Below, piece after piece: positions 1-9,101 of a stretch of DNA of 64,000 bases. Positions within the stretch are counted from its first letter, which is position 1, and every line of letters begins with the position of its first letter. The position numbers and the translations under genes are program-made. The notes under the pieces were generated by a model. It made no database searches. It saw only the letters and a program-made list of their open reading frames with translations, and was not told the DNA's origin. Source of the DNA: Streptococcus hyointestinalis (lineage in GTDB: Bacteria; Bacillota; Bacilli; Lactobacillales; Streptococcaceae); contig NZ_JAAKGB010000001.1 of NCBI RefSeq assembly GCF_011039275.1, positions 1,116,001 through 1,180,000 of the forward strand, read 5' to 3'.

Positions 1-21
1 ATTACGTTTTGTTACTTGCAT
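1..21 (-). CDS. 5' end of a gene cut by the window edge
   Basis: Only the first seven codons (MQVTKRN) lie in the window. The ATG at 19-21 has a strong GGAGG ribosome binding site at 29-33 and a good promoter further upstream, so a real gene most likely starts here and runs off the left edge. Too little is visible to name the product. Confidence 0.4.
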
Positions 22-58
22 AGACTATCCTCCAATCCTGCTTTTTATCTATAACTTT

Positions 59-87
59 ATTATGCAAATGTTTTCATCATTTGTCAA
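59..87 (-). promoter_or_regulatory. Sigma-A promoter of the gene at the left edge
   Basis: On the minus strand a perfect -35 TTGACA (82-87) is followed after 17 bases by a -10 CATAAT (59-64). It drives the truncated gene that starts at 21 and lies just downstream of dapA. Confidence 0.55.
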
Positions 88-128
88 GTTTTAGGACTGA
101 AAAAGCGTGAAAACTTGAGTACAAGCGC

Positions 129-1058
129 TTAGTAGTCTGGACGAAGGACACCTGTCACATAGTGAGGGCGCTTGGTCTTTCCTAAAACAACTCGGATAAT
201 CTTGTCCGCTTCCTCTTCTGTACACGATACCAAAGGAAGGCGGAGTGGTCCTACATCAAAGCCAAGGTAATTGAGCACAGCCTTGACTGGTGCAGGACTC
301 GCCACAGAAAAGAGAGCGTTGACTTTTGGCAAGAACTGACGCTGAATCTTAGCAGCTTTTTTAATATCGCCAGCCTCGATGGCTTGAAGCATCTCATACA
401 TCTCATCACCATTGGTATGCGAAGCAACGCTGATAACACCATCAGCTCCCAGATTCATAGCATGAAAAGCTTCGCCATCCTCACCGGTATAAACCAAGAA
501 GTCATCTGGTCTGTTTTCAATCAAATAAGCCATATTGTCCAAGGTCGTGCATTCTTTAACACCGATGATATTTGGGTGTTCGGCGAGTCGGAGCATGGTG
601 TCTGGCGCTAGCTCGACAACCACACGTCCTGGGATATTGTAGATGATAATCGGAAGACTGCTCGCATCTGCAATTGCCTTGAAGTGATGATAAAGCCCTT
701 CTTGCGTTGGTTTATTATAGTAAGGAACGATAGCAAGCCCCGCAGCAAAGCCACCAAACTCTGCCACTTCCTTTGCAAAATCCACCGAGTCACGCGTGTC
801 GTTTGTGCCGACACCAGCAATCAAAGGCACTCGCCCAGCCACAATCTTTTGCACCGCAGCAAAAAGCTCTAGCTCCTCATCGTGCGTGAGCGTTGGGCTT
901 TCCGCTGTCGTTCCAGCTAATAGCAGAGCTTCTGTGTGGTGGTCTAGCAAGTGTTCAATCAACTTTGGAAGCGCATCAAAATTGATGGAGCCGTCTTCGT
1001 TAAACGGCGTTACCAAGGCTGTAATCAACTTCACATCTTTTAAATCCATAATTGACAT
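129..1058 (-). CDS. dapA: 4-hydroxy-tetrahydrodipicolinate synthase
   Basis: Cytosolic aldolase that condenses pyruvate with aspartate semialdehyde, the first committed step of the diaminopimelate/lysine branch. The protein is a full-length TIM barrel of about 309 residues. The GTTAESPT substrate loop (about residues 49-56), the proton-relay Tyr of IIYNIPG (about 140) and the Schiff-base Lys of GVKECT (about 168) are all visible. The frame is open 13 codons further upstream to a GTG, but the ATG at 1058 follows an AGAGAAG-like site and gives the usual family length. It sits 43 bases after asd, whose product is its substrate, so the two are probably cotranscribed. Confidence 0.95.
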   Translation of the reverse strand: MSIMDLKDVKLITALVTPFNEDGSINFDALPKLIEHLLDHHTEALLLAGTTAESPTLTHDEELELFAAVQKIVAGRVPLIAGVGTNDTRDSVDFAKEVAEFGGFAAGLAIVPYYNKPTQEGLYHHFKAIADASSLPIIIYNIPGRVVVELAPDTMLRLAEHPNIIGVKECTTLDNMAYLIENRPDDFLVYTGEDGEAFHAMNLGADGVISVASHTNGDEMYEMLQAIEAGDIKKAAKIQRQFLPKVNALFSVASPAPVKAVLNYLGFDVGPLRLPLVSCTEEEADKIIRVVLGKTKRPHYVTGVLRPDY

Positions 1059-1101
1059 AGGCTTCTCTTTTCTATTGTTCCAAATACCTTTTGACACAAC
1101 G

Positions 1102-2178
1102 TTATTTCAATGGAAATTTAAGGTCTTTTGTTGGGCGAACAAGGTTGCGCTCGTGAAGAGTCTCTGCAATTTGGACAGAGTTCCAAGCAGCACCTTTAAG
1201 CAAGTTATCAGAAACTACCCACATGTGAATACCCTTTGGTGCATCCAAGTCTTTTCGGATACGTCCGACAAAGGTCTCACGTTTACCGACTGCGTTGACT
1301 GCTTGTGGGTAAATTTGCTGTGATGGGTCGTCTTCTAGCACAGCACCTGGGAAGTTTGCGATAGCTTTTTTGATCTCATCAATTGGTGCGACCTCTTTTG
1401 TCTCGATGTAGACAGACTCAGAGTGTGCTGACAAGACTGGAATACGCACACATGTCGCTGAAACCTTGATCTCATCATCTTCCATGATTTTCTTGGTTTC
1501 ATTGGTCATTTTCATCTCTTCGTAGGTGTAGTCATTGTCTGTAAAGACGTCAATCTGAGCAAGAGCGTTAAAGGCAATTGGATAGTGTTTTTTGTCGCCA
1601 CCTGCTGGCAGGATATCTGCTTTCAAGTCTTTAGGGTCAACACCATCAACGACAACTTCTTTCAGTTCACGCTTGGTTTCCTCGATAGCACGAGCTCCCG
1701 CACCAGAGACGGCTTGGTAAGTGGATACGATGATACGCTCAAGTCCCCATTTTTGGCGCACTGGCTCAAGAGCGACCATCATTTGGATAGTTGAGCAGTT
1801 AGGGCAGGCAATGATACCATTGTGAGCGTCTAGCGCATGCGCATTGACCTCAGGAACAACCAGTGGCACATCTGGATTTTGGCGGAAATAAGACGTGTTG
1901 TCTACAACGACAGCACCTGCTTTGACAGCATAAGGTGCATATTTGGCAGAGGTTGAGCCGCCAGCAGAAAAGAGGGCAATGTCAACACCCGCAAATGACT
2001 CTTCTGTCGTTTCTTCGACAACGATGTCTTGTCCCTTAAATTGTAAAGTCTTTCCTGCAGAGCGACTTGATGAGAGTAAACGAAGTTTTTCGATAGGAAG
2101 TGTAGAATCCTCTAGCTGCTTAATCATCTGTGTCCCAACAGCACCAGTAGCACCTACAACTGCAACGGTATAAGCCAT
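1102..2178 (-). CDS. asd: Aspartate-semialdehyde dehydrogenase
   Basis: NADPH-dependent enzyme that reduces beta-aspartyl phosphate to aspartate semialdehyde, the branch point to lysine/cell wall, threonine and methionine. The 358-residue protein starts [15 protein letters not shown], a Rossmann nucleotide loop. The catalytic Cys of ACPNCST falls at residue 128, the position known for the streptococcal enzyme. The frame extends 11 codons upstream, but the ATG at 2178 has a textbook GGAGGT site. asd is transcribed before dapA. It has its own promoter at 2237-2265 and lies downstream of a terminated leader-like RNA. Confidence 0.95.
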   Translation of the reverse strand: MAYTVAVVGATGAVGTQMIKQLEDSTLPIEKLRLLSSSRSAGKTLQFKGQDIVVEETTEESFAGVDIALFSAGGSTSAKYAPYAVKAGAVVVDNTSYFRQNPDVPLVVPEVNAHALDAHNGIIACPNCSTIQMMVALEPVRQKWGLERIIVSTYQAVSGAGARAIEETKRELKEVVVDGVDPKDLKADILPAGGDKKHYPIAFNALAQIDVFTDNDYTYEEMKMTNETKKIMEDDEIKVSATCVRIPVLSAHSESVYIETKEVAPIDEIKKAIANFPGAVLEDDPSQQIYPQAVNAVGKRETFVGRIRKDLDAPKGIHMWVVSDNLLKGAAWNSVQIAETLHERNLVRPTKDLKFPLK

Positions 2179-2236
2179 AAAACGTACCTCCAAAATCCTT
2201 TTCACGTTCAAAATTTTCTAAAATTATAATAACACC

Positions 2237-2265
2237 ATTATACTACTTTTTAGAGCGCTTGAAAA
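2237..2265 (-). promoter_or_regulatory. asd-dapA promoter
   Basis: -35 TTTTCA (2260-2265), 17-base spacer, consensus -10 TATAAT (2237-2242) on the minus strand. It lies between the terminator of the upstream RNA and the asd ribosome binding site, so asd can be transcribed independently of that RNA. Confidence 0.6.
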
Positions 2266-2290
2266 GACTGAAAATGGTGAAATTGCTAAC

Positions 2291-2316
2291 AAAAAAAGCC
2301 GAGAAAACTTCTCGGC
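2291..2316 (-). terminator. Terminator of the asd-upstream RNA
   Basis: Perfect 8-bp stem GCCGAGAA/TTCTCGGC with a 3-base loop, followed on the minus strand by seven Ts. It ends the short RNA and probably also stops read-through from cls. Confidence 0.8.
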
Positions 2317-2431
2317 ACAAGGGCACTTTTTCAAGTGTGGTTAGCAGGTTCACACAACTAACCAAAGTCCGCTCCTGCGTTAATGACCTCCCTAAACGAA
2401 AGTGGCAATGCCACTTATCGACTCATCGCAT
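2291..2431 (-). ncRNA. Structured RNA upstream of asd (asd RNA motif candidate)
   Basis: A 140-base segment with no ORF has its own extended -10 promoter (2438-2443) and ends in a GC-rich hairpin with a T tract (2291-2316). Several stems are visible, for example GTGGCATTGCCAC near 2401-2415 and the pair GGTTAG/CTAACC around 2340-2365. A conserved structured RNA called the asd motif is known upstream of asd in streptococci and is expressed as a short transcript in S. pyogenes. Assignment to that family rests on position, length and layout; it was not checked with a covariance model. Confidence 0.55.
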
Positions 2432-2437
2432 AAAACT

Positions 2438-2466
2438 AGTATAGCAGATTTTTGCCTTCTTGGCTA
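2438..2466 (-). promoter_or_regulatory. Promoter of the asd-upstream RNA
   Basis: Extended -10 TGCTATACT (hexamer at 2438-2443) on the minus strand with only a weak -35 (2461-2466). It begins right behind the cls stop codon at 2467, so the RNA is a separate transcription unit. Confidence 0.5.
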
Positions 2467-3978
2467 CTATAAAAGTGGAGCGATAGTCTTGACAAGAGAA
2501 CCAGCGATTTTCTGGTGCAAGGGACGCTTTTTCAACATCTCGACAGTCACCAATTCAGACTTTTCTTGGGTAGCAAGGAAGTCCGCATAGATGTCCTTGA
2601 TGGCGTCCACTTTGTAGAGATAAGTCGCACACTCAAAGTGATGGTAGAGACTGCGATAATCAAGGTTAATCGTTCCCACCACAGCCTTGGTATGGTCACT
2701 GACAAAGACCTTGGCATGGACAAATCCTGGTGTGTACTGATAAATTTTGACCCCAGAGTTCATGAGCTGACGGTAGTAAGTCTTTGCTAAGTTGTAAGCC
2801 ATGGGCTTATCTGGGATACCCGGCATGATGATACGGACATCTACACCCCGCTCAGCCGCAAAGCGAATAGCATGCTCAAGCTCGCTATCAAGGATAAGGT
2901 AAGGTGTCATGATGTAGACATATTGTCTGGCATGGTTCAAAATATCGATATAGACATTTTCGCCGACCTTGTCTCGGTCAAGTGGTGAGTCCGCATAAGG
3001 AATGACATAACCACTAGTGTCAGGCAAAGTCTCATGCTCAACCAGATAAGGCTCAACAATCAACTCACGCTCGGTAGTAGACCATAGCTGTAAAAAGATA
3101 ACAAGGAAACTATCCACCGCATCCCCTTTTAGCTTGATAGCTGTGTCTTTCCAGTGTCCAAAGCGGTCAATAACATTGATATATTCGTCTGCAAGATTGA
3201 CACCACCCGTATAGGCAACTTCACCATCAATAACAGCAATTTTGCGGTGATCACGGTAGTTATAGTAAGTGGATAAAAAAGGTGTTACTGGTGAGAAAGC
3301 CTTGGCTTTAATGCCTACTGCCTCTAGTCTCTTAGCGTAGTCGGTTGAGAGCTTGGTAATCTCGATCAAGCCGTCATACATGACACGCACCTCAACACCC
3401 TCAGCAACCTTTTGCTCAAGGATATTTAAAATCTCCCCCCACATCAGTCCCTCATCAATGATGAAAAACTCTAGGAAAATGTATTTTTCAGCTTTTAAGA
3501 GCTCTTTTTTAAAGTCCTCAAAGAAGTTTTCTCCCAACGGGAAATAAGTGACCTGCGTATTTTGATAGGCTGGAAAATCGCCACGGCATTTTTCAAAATA
3601 ACGCACCAAATGGTAAGTGGTCGAAGCATTGCTCTTTAGAGCAGCTAAAATCTCAGGCTTTGTCTGTAAAAACTGTGCCGACTCCTCAGTCACAACATCA
3701 ATTCGCCTCTGGAGTCCTCGATAACCAAGGTCAAGGCGTGTATAGAGAAGGAGAGCCGACCCTAAAAGCGGCGCTATCATAATCAAAATGAGCCATGTCA
3801 CTCGTGATAGGGCGTCCATCTCCCCATTGATAAGGTAAAAAATGGCGACAAGTGACAAGAGACGTTCAATGACAAAGAACCATGTGCGGTACTGGTCTAG
3901 CCAAATATAAGCTTCTGCTAAAAAAATAATCTGTAATAACAGGAGCAAAATAATCAGTATCGATCGACTAAACAACAT
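2467..3978 (-). CDS. cls: Cardiolipin synthase
   Basis: Membrane phospholipase-D-family enzyme that joins two phosphatidylglycerols to form cardiolipin. The 503-residue frame has two or three N-terminal hydrophobic segments (about residues 5-80) and two HKD motifs: HRKIAVID at about 244 and HAKVFVSD at about 425. This is the arrangement and length of bacterial Cls. The ATG at 3978 has a poor ribosome binding site, and the frame stays open about 80 bases upstream through KKGQRGLKR without an ATG, GTG or TTG. A non-standard start (CTG) or a slightly different N-terminus is possible. Confidence 0.92.
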   Translation of the reverse strand: MLFSRSILIILLLLLQIIFLAEAYIWLDQYRTWFFVIERLLSLVAIFYLINGEMDALSRVTWLILIMIAPLLGSALLLYTRLDLGYRGLQRRIDVVTEESAQFLQTKPEILAALKSNASTTYHLVRYFEKCRGDFPAYQNTQVTYFPLGENFFEDFKKELLKAEKYIFLEFFIIDEGLMWGEILNILEQKVAEGVEVRVMYDGLIEITKLSTDYAKRLEAVGIKAKAFSPVTPFLSTYYNYRDHRKIAVIDGEVAYTGGVNLADEYINVIDRFGHWKDTAIKLKGDAVDSFLVIFLQLWSTTERELIVEPYLVEHETLPDTSGYVIPYADSPLDRDKVGENVYIDILNHARQYVYIMTPYLILDSELEHAIRFAAERGVDVRIIMPGIPDKPMAYNLAKTYYRQLMNSGVKIYQYTPGFVHAKVFVSDHTKAVVGTINLDYRSLYHHFECATYLYKVDAIKDIYADFLATQEKSELVTVEMLKKRPLHQKIAGSLVKTIAPLL

Positions 3979-4089
3979 CCGTTTTAGTCCACGCTGTCCT
4001 TTTTTCAGCAGGTAAACGGGTTTTGATTGGGATTGACTTTGGGTTGCGATTGCTTTATCCTACCTTTCCATAAAAATGACATTTGTTCC

Positions 4090-4095
4090 ATTATA
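4090..4095 (-). promoter_or_regulatory. cls promoter (extended -10)
   Basis: TGCTATAAT on the minus strand, with a weak -35, about 110 bases before the cls ATG. It lies between the fhs terminator and cls. Confidence 0.4.
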
Positions 4096-4165
4096 GCATA
4101 AATAGCTAACCTTGTGAGTAAAATTGACCAAAAATTTACAGAAAGAGAGAAAGTCATGATAACTG

Positions 4166-4184
4166 AAAAAGCCAAGCTAGGCTT
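4166..4184 (-). terminator. fhs terminator
   Basis: AAGCC/GGCTT stem with a 6-base loop and a short T run on the minus strand, 15 bases after the fhs stop codon. The stem is short, so efficiency may be moderate. Confidence 0.5.
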
Positions 4185-4198
4185 GACTTTCTCATACA

Positions 4199-5869
4199 TT
4201 AGAAAAGTCCGATAGCTGTGCCGTCAGGAGCGACATCCATATTGAGCGCAGCTGGTTTTTTAGGTAGACCAGGCATGGTCATGACATCTCCTGTCAAAGC
4301 AACGATGAATCCAGCACCTGTTTTTGGCACAAACTCACGTATGGTGATGTCAAAGTCTGTTGGTGCTCCAAGCTGACTTGGATTGTCAGAGAAGCTGTAC
4401 TGTGTTTTTGCCATACAAACCGGCAATTTATCCCAACCAAACTGGGCGAATTGTTTGAGTTGTGTTTTGGCTTTTGGACCAAAGGTCACTGCTTTTCCGC
4501 CGTAGATTTCTGTAACGATTTTAGTGATTTTAGTTTCCAAATCATCGCTATCGTCGTAGAGACGTGTGTAGTTCGCTGGATTTTCTTCGATGGTCTTGAT
4601 AAGTGTTTTGGCAAGGTCAACGCCGCCATCTGCACCATCAGCCCAGACGCTAGCAAGCTCTACAGGGACATCAATTGAGCGGCAGAGTTCTTTCAAAGCA
4701 TTGATTTCATCGGCTGTATCTGTAACAAATTCATTGATAGCTACAACTACTGGAATGCCATATTTGCGCATGTTTTGCACATGGCGTTCAAGATTGGCAA
4801 AACCGTCTTTGACAGCTTGGACATTTTCTTGAGTGAGGTCTGCCTTAGCCACACCACCGTGCATTTTGAGGGCACGAAGCGTTGCCACAACGACAATCGC
4901 ATCTGGTGTTGTTGGTAGATTTGGAGTCTTGATATCCAAGAACTTCTCAGCACCAAGGTCAGCTCCAAATCCTGCCTCTGTAACGGTGTAGTCCGCTAAA
5001 CGAAGAGCTGTTGTTGTCGCAAGAACAGAGTTACAGCCGTGAGCGATATTGGCAAATGGACCACCGTGAACAAGGGCAGGTGTACCATAGATGGTTTGGA
5101 CAAGGTTTGGCTTGATAGCGTCTTTTAAGATAAGTGTCAAAGCGCCTTCTACTTGCAAATCCTTGACATAGACAGGTGTGCGGTCATAGCGATAGCCGAT
5201 GACAATGTTGGCTAAGCGCTCTTTCAAGTCCTCAAGGTCAGTTGCCAAGCATAAGATTGCCATGATTTCAGACGCTACCGTAATATCAAAACCATCCTCA
5301 CGTGGGATACCATTGACAGGGCTACCAAGACCAACGGTCACATGACGAAGCGCACGGTCGTTGAGGTCAACCACACGTTTCCAGATGATACGACGCTGAT
5401 CAATGCCTAGCTCATTGCCTTGGTGGAGATGGTTGTCAATCAAGGCTGACAGAGCATTGTTTGCCGTTGTGATGGCGTGCATGTCCCCTGTAAAGTGGAG
5501 GTTGATGTCTTCCATAGGAAGGACTTGAGCGTAACCTCCTCCTGCTGCTCCGCCTTTAATCCCCATAACAGGACCAAGAGACGGTTCACGTAGAGCAATC
5601 ATGGTTTTTTTGCCGATTTTATTGAGAGCGTCAGCAAGTCCGATGGACATGGTAGACTTTCCTTCGCCTGCTGGTGTTGGGTTGATAGCGGTCACAAGGA
5701 TAAGCTTACCTGGTTTGTTGTTCTTAACTTCTTCGATTTTGTCAAATGATAATTTGGCTTTGTACTTGCCGTAAAGCTCCAAATCATCAAAGCCAATCCC
5801 TACTTGCTCAACCACTTCAGTGATCGGCTTTAAAGTCACACTTTGTGCAATTTCGATATCAGATTTCAT
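4199..5869 (-). CDS. fhs: Formate--tetrahydrofolate ligase
   Basis: Cytosolic ATP-dependent ligase that makes 10-formyltetrahydrofolate for purine and formyl-Met synthesis. The 556-residue protein has the family nucleotide loop TPAGEGKST at about residues 65-73 and normal full length. The start is supported by an AGAGGGG site. It is monocistronic: its own extended -10 promoter lies upstream and a hairpin follows the stop. Its place beside coaB/coaC matches the common streptococcal order. Confidence 0.96.
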   Translation of the reverse strand: MKSDIEIAQSVTLKPITEVVEQVGIGFDDLELYGKYKAKLSFDKIEEVKNNKPGKLILVTAINPTPAGEGKSTMSIGLADALNKIGKKTMIALREPSLGPVMGIKGGAAGGGYAQVLPMEDINLHFTGDMHAITTANNALSALIDNHLHQGNELGIDQRRIIWKRVVDLNDRALRHVTVGLGSPVNGIPREDGFDITVASEIMAILCLATDLEDLKERLANIVIGYRYDRTPVYVKDLQVEGALTLILKDAIKPNLVQTIYGTPALVHGGPFANIAHGCNSVLATTTALRLADYTVTEAGFGADLGAEKFLDIKTPNLPTTPDAIVVVATLRALKMHGGVAKADLTQENVQAVKDGFANLERHVQNMRKYGIPVVVAINEFVTDTADEINALKELCRSIDVPVELASVWADGADGGVDLAKTLIKTIEENPANYTRLYDDSDDLETKITKIVTEIYGGKAVTFGPKAKTQLKQFAQFGWDKLPVCMAKTQYSFSDNPSQLGAPTDFDITIREFVPKTGAGFIVALTGDVMTMPGLPKKPAALNMDVAPDGTAIGLF

Positions 5870-5898
5870 TTGGCACCCCTCTTTTACGTTATAATAGT

Positions 5899-5904
5899 AT
5901 TATA
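5899..5904 (-). promoter_or_regulatory. fhs promoter (extended -10)
   Basis: TGCTATAAT on the minus strand about 30 bases before the fhs ATG, with no good -35. It is divergent from the coaB promoter in the same 170-base gap. Confidence 0.55.
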
Positions 5905-6004
5905 GCAAACATCTCTAAAAAACGCACGTTTTTAACACTTATTATTTTAATGTTCGTTATTTGGCGTAACTTCTCTTCCTTTTTGTGACCAAATGATTTT
6001 AACC

Positions 6005-6033
6005 TTTACGAATATCTTTTTTTTCGCTACAAT
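6005..6033 (+). promoter_or_regulatory. coaB promoter, apparently leaderless
   Basis: -35 TTTACG (6005-6010), 17-base spacer, -10 TACAAT (6028-6033). The expected transcription start coincides with the A of the coaB ATG at 6040, and there is no usable Shine-Dalgarno between them. Confidence 0.55.
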
Positions 6034-6039
6034 AGGACT

Positions 6040-6726
6040 ATGAACGTTTTAATTACTTCTGGCGGAACAACCGAAAAAATTGACCGTGTGCGTGGTATTA
6101 CCAATCACGCTACAGGTAGACTTGGTAGTATCATGGCTAAGACCTTCTTAGACCAAGGACACCGTGTTACCTTGGTCACAACAGCGCAGGCAATCAAGCC
6201 GTCAGATCATGAAAATCTTACTATTTATCTTGTTTCTGATGTCGCTAGTCTCAAAGAGACACTTGAGCCGCTGGTCAAGACGCATGATGTCATCATTCAT
6301 AGTATGGCAGTTTCTGACTACAGCCCTATTTATATGACAGATTTTGAAACCGCTCGCAATTCTAGCGACCTTGCTCTTTTCTTGAATCAAGAAAACACAG
6401 AAGCTAAAATCGCTTCAAGCAGCGACTATCAGGTGCTGTTTCTCAAGAAAACGCCCAAACTGATCTCGCATATCAAGCTTTGGAATCCAGACATTCTCCT
6501 TGTTGGCTTTAAGTTGTTGGTCGATGCACCAAAAGATGAGCTGTTTTCAGTTGCTAGAACCAGTCTCAAGCGTAACCAAGCAGACTACATCCTAGCCAAT
6601 GACCTCGCTGAGATTGACTCTAAAGGCCATCATGCTTATCTCCTCACTGAGGATAATGCCTTTGAAGCAAACAGCAAGGAGGAGATTGCGCAGCTTATTT
6701 ATCAGAAAGTGGTGACTCATGACTAA
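6040..6726 (+). CDS. coaB: Phosphopantothenate--cysteine ligase
   Basis: Second step of CoA synthesis from phosphopantothenate: CTP-dependent joining with cysteine. The 228-residue stand-alone CoaB (type III, separate from CoaC as in streptococci) begins MNVLITSGGTTEKID and continues with the VRGITNHATGRLG nucleotide/dimer segment. The reading frame starts directly at the predicted transcription start. It overlaps coaC by 8 bases, so the two are translationally coupled, and the ECF gene follows immediately. Confidence 0.93.
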   Translation: MNVLITSGGTTEKIDRVRGITNHATGRLGSIMAKTFLDQGHRVTLVTTAQAIKPSDHENLTIYLVSDVASLKETLEPLVKTHDVIIHSMAVSDYSPIYMTDFETARNSSDLALFLNQENTEAKIASSSDYQVLFLKKTPKLISHIKLWNPDILLVGFKLLVDAPKDELFSVARTSLKRNQADYILANDLAEIDSKGHHAYLLTEDNAFEANSKEEIAQLIYQKVVTHD

Positions 6727-7270
6727 ACAAAAAATTCTTTTAGCTGTTTCAGGCAGTATCTCCGCCTATAAGTCAGCTGACCTCGCCAATCAACTGACAA
6801 AAGCTGGCTACGATGTGCATGTCCTCATGACACAGGCTGCTAGTCAGTTTATCACACCCCTAACGCTACAAATCCTCTCGAAAAATACCGTTCATCTGGA
6901 CGTCATGGAAGAGAGTGACCCCAAGGCGATTAACCACATCGAGCTGGCTAAGACCTGCGACCTCTTTTTACTAGCGCCAGCTTCAGCAAATACCCTCGCT
7001 CATCTAGCACACGGCTTTGCAGACAATATCGTAACCAGCACAGCCCTTGCGCTTCCCAAAGGCACCCCAAAACTCATGGCGCCTGCTATGAATACCAACA
7101 TGTATGACAACCCTATCACCCAAGCCAATCTCTCTCTCCTCAAACAAGTTGGCTTTCAAGAGATTGAACCTCGTGAGAGTCTACTTGCTTGCGGAGATGT
7201 TGGACGTGGCGCACTGGCTAATCTGGACGTCATCATCCAAACTGTCAAGGACACACTACACACACTTTAG
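6719..7270 (+). CDS. coaC: Phosphopantothenoylcysteine decarboxylase
   Basis: FMN-dependent decarboxylase making 4'-phosphopantetheine. The 183-residue protein shows the flavin fold start LLAVSGSISAYKS, the catalytic His in INHIELAK (about residue 74), the PAMNTNMY substrate clamp and the Cys loop ACGDVGRG near the end. All key HFCD-family residues are present. Second gene of the coaB-coaC-ECF operon. Confidence 0.95.
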   Translation: MTKQKILLAVSGSISAYKSADLANQLTKAGYDVHVLMTQAASQFITPLTLQILSKNTVHLDVMEESDPKAINHIELAKTCDLFLLAPASANTLAHLAHGFADNIVTSTALALPKGTPKLMAPAMNTNMYDNPITQANLSLLKQVGFQEIEPRESLLACGDVGRGALANLDVIIQTVKDTLHTL

Positions 7271-7278
7271 GAGTTTTT

Positions 7279-7842
7279 ATGAAAAGAAAAAAATCATCAG
7301 ACGTTGCTATTATCGCTATCTTTTTTGCCATTATGCTCGTTATTCATTTCCTCTCGAGCTTGGTCTTTAACCTCTGGCCAGTACCCATCAGACCGACCAT
7401 CGTCCACATTCCTGTTATTATCGCCTCCATCATCTATGGTCCTCGCATTGGAGCGACCTTGGGTGGGCTTATGGGGCTTCTTAGCTTGATTGTCAATACT
7501 ACAGTTCTCATGCCGTCGAGCTATCTCTTTTCACCTTTTGTAGAAAATGGAAACTTGGCTTCGCTTATCATCGCCTTTTTACCTCGGATACTCATCGGTA
7601 TCTTTCCTTACTATATCGCCAAGTGGATTCATGGTAAATTTGGCTTGGCACTAGCTGGAGCTGTGGGTTCTGCGACCAATACTATCTTTGTCCTACTTGG
7701 GATTTACATTTTCTTTGGCAGTTTTTATGGCAATGACTTTAAAAATGTCCTTGCGGTTATCCTCTCTGCCAACTCTCTGGTTGAACTTATCATTTCCGTC
7801 ATTTTGACAGTGGCGATTGTCCCTGTTTTAAAACGACGCTAG
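7279..7842 (+). CDS. ECF transporter S component, probably pantothenate
   Basis: Integral membrane substrate-binding subunit of an energy-coupling-factor vitamin transporter. The 187 residues are mostly hydrophobic, with five or six membrane segments and a GPRIGATLGGLMGLL turn typical of S components. A GGAGT site is spaced well before the ATG. Position 8 bases after coaC suggests that the substrate is pantothenate or another CoA precursor (PanT-like), but the specificity is inferred from context only. The shared A/A'/T energizing module must be elsewhere. Confidence 0.8.
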   Translation: MKRKKSSDVAIIAIFFAIMLVIHFLSSLVFNLWPVPIRPTIVHIPVIIASIIYGPRIGATLGGLMGLLSLIVNTTVLMPSSYLFSPFVENGNLASLIIAFLPRILIGIFPYYIAKWIHGKFGLALAGAVGSATNTIFVLLGIYIFFGSFYGNDFKNVLAVILSANSLVELIISVILTVAIVPVLKRR

Positions 7843-7844
7843 AC

Positions 7845-7873
7845 AAAAAACTCATACTAAGTATGAGTTTTTT
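7845..7873. terminator. Bidirectional terminator between the coa operon and ugd
   Basis: Six As, a perfect 9-bp stem ACTCATACT/AGTATGAGT with a 1-base centre, then six Ts. The symmetry lets it end both the plus-strand coaB operon and the minus-strand polysaccharide operon; it overlaps the ugd stop codon. Confidence 0.9.
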
Positions 7874-9083
7874 AATCTCTTCTAAAAATATCACGGGTGT
7901 AAACCTTGTCTTTGACGTCGTCTAGACTGCTGTCATATCGGTTGGCGATAATGGCTTGGCTACGCTGTTTGAAGGTTTCTAAGTCATTGACCACTTCGCT
8001 GCCAAAGAAGCGTGTGCCTTTTTCCAAGCTCGGCTCAAAGATGATGACCTTAACGCCCTTAGCCTTGATGCGCTTCATGACGCCTTGAATGGAGCTTTGG
8101 CGGAAATTGTCACTATTGCTTTTCATGGTCAAGCGATAAACCCCAACGACGATGTCTTCGGCCTGCTTCTCATCAAAACCTGCCAAGGCTAAGACTCGCT
8201 CAGCGATGAAATCTTTACGTGTGCGGTTGCTCTCAACGATGGCTGTCATCATGTTCTGTGGCACGTCAGAGTAATTGGCAAGGAGCTGCTTGGTGTCCTT
8301 CGGCAGGCAATAGCCGCCATAGCCAAAACTTGGGTTATTGTAGTGGCTACCAATCCGAGGGTCTAAGCCCACACCCTCGATAATCTGCTTAGTATCAAGC
8401 CCTCTGCTTTCTGCATAGGTGTCCAGCTCATTAAAGTAGGACACACGCAGAGCCAGATAAGTATTGGCAAAGAGCTTGACCGCTTCTGCCTCTGTAAAGC
8501 CCATGATGAGTGTTGGCGTGTCTGGGTCAAGAGATTCTGCTTTTAGAAGCTCCGCAAAAGCATGCGCTTGTTGCGTTAGCGCTGGGTCTGCTAAGTCTGT
8601 CCCTACAATGATACGGGATGGGTGCAGATTGTCCTCAAGAGCTTTGGATTCTCTGAGGAACTCTGGGCTAAAGAGGATACGGTTGGTCTGGTATTTGTCA
8701 CGGACGTAGCTGGTATAGCCAACAGGGATGGTGGACTTGATGACCATGATGGCTGTGCTATTTACAGCGAGCACTTGCTCAATAACCGCTTCAACCGCTG
8801 ACGTGTCAAAGAAATTTTTCTGGCTATCGTAGTTGGTTGGCGCTGCAATGACGACAAAATCCGCCTCACGATAAGCAGCCTGCGCATCCAGCGTCGCTGT
8901 CAAATGGAGTTCTCTAGTCGCAAAATACTCCTCAATCTTGTCATCTTGAATGGGTGAGAGACGCTGGTTAATCATCTCTACCTTTTCTGGGATGATGTCA
9001 ACGGCAGTCACCTCGTGACTTTGCGATAATAACGTGGCTAGGGATAAGCCAACATAGCCTGTACCTGCAATTGCGATTTTCAT
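7872..9083 (-). CDS. ugd: UDP-glucose 6-dehydrogenase
   Basis: NAD-dependent two-step oxidation of UDP-glucose to UDP-glucuronate, a precursor for acidic capsule sugars. The 403-residue protein has the N-terminal Rossmann motif GTGYVGLS, the active-site Cys in [10 protein letters not shown] (about 255) and a C-terminal UDP-binding domain ending RDIFRRD, as in streptococcal HasB-type enzymes. The ATG has an AAGGAGG site. It is the last gene of the polysaccharide operon. This suggests that the polymer contains glucuronic acid or a sugar derived from it, unless the gene also serves another pathway. Confidence 0.93.
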   Translation of the reverse strand: MKIAIAGTGYVGLSLATLLSQSHEVTAVDIIPEKVEMINQRLSPIQDDKIEEYFATRELHLTATLDAQAAYREADFVVIAAPTNYDSQKNFFDTSAVEAVIEQVLAVNSTAIMVIKSTIPVGYTSYVRDKYQTNRILFSPEFLRESKALEDNLHPSRIIVGTDLADPALTQQAHAFAELLKAESLDPDTPTLIMGFTEAEAVKLFANTYLALRVSYFNELDTYAESRGLDTKQIIEGVGLDPRIGSHYNNPSFGYGGYCLPKDTKQLLANYSDVPQNMMTAIVESNRTRKDFIAERVLALAGFDEKQAEDIVVGVYRLTMKSNSDNFRQSSIQGVMKRIKAKGVKVIIFEPSLEKGTRFFGSEVVNDLETFKQRSQAIIANRYDSSLDDVKDKVYTRDIFRRD

Positions 9084-9101
9084 TGTTGCCTCCTTGTATA
9101 A

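Noticed and set aside
796..1323. 175-codon plus-strand ORF over dapA/asd
   Set aside because: It lies opposite two well-identified genes and its translation looks like an antisense shadow.
4005..4199. 64-codon minus-strand ORF between cls and fhs
   Set aside because: It spans the fhs terminator and the cls promoter, has no ribosome binding site and no recognisable protein features.
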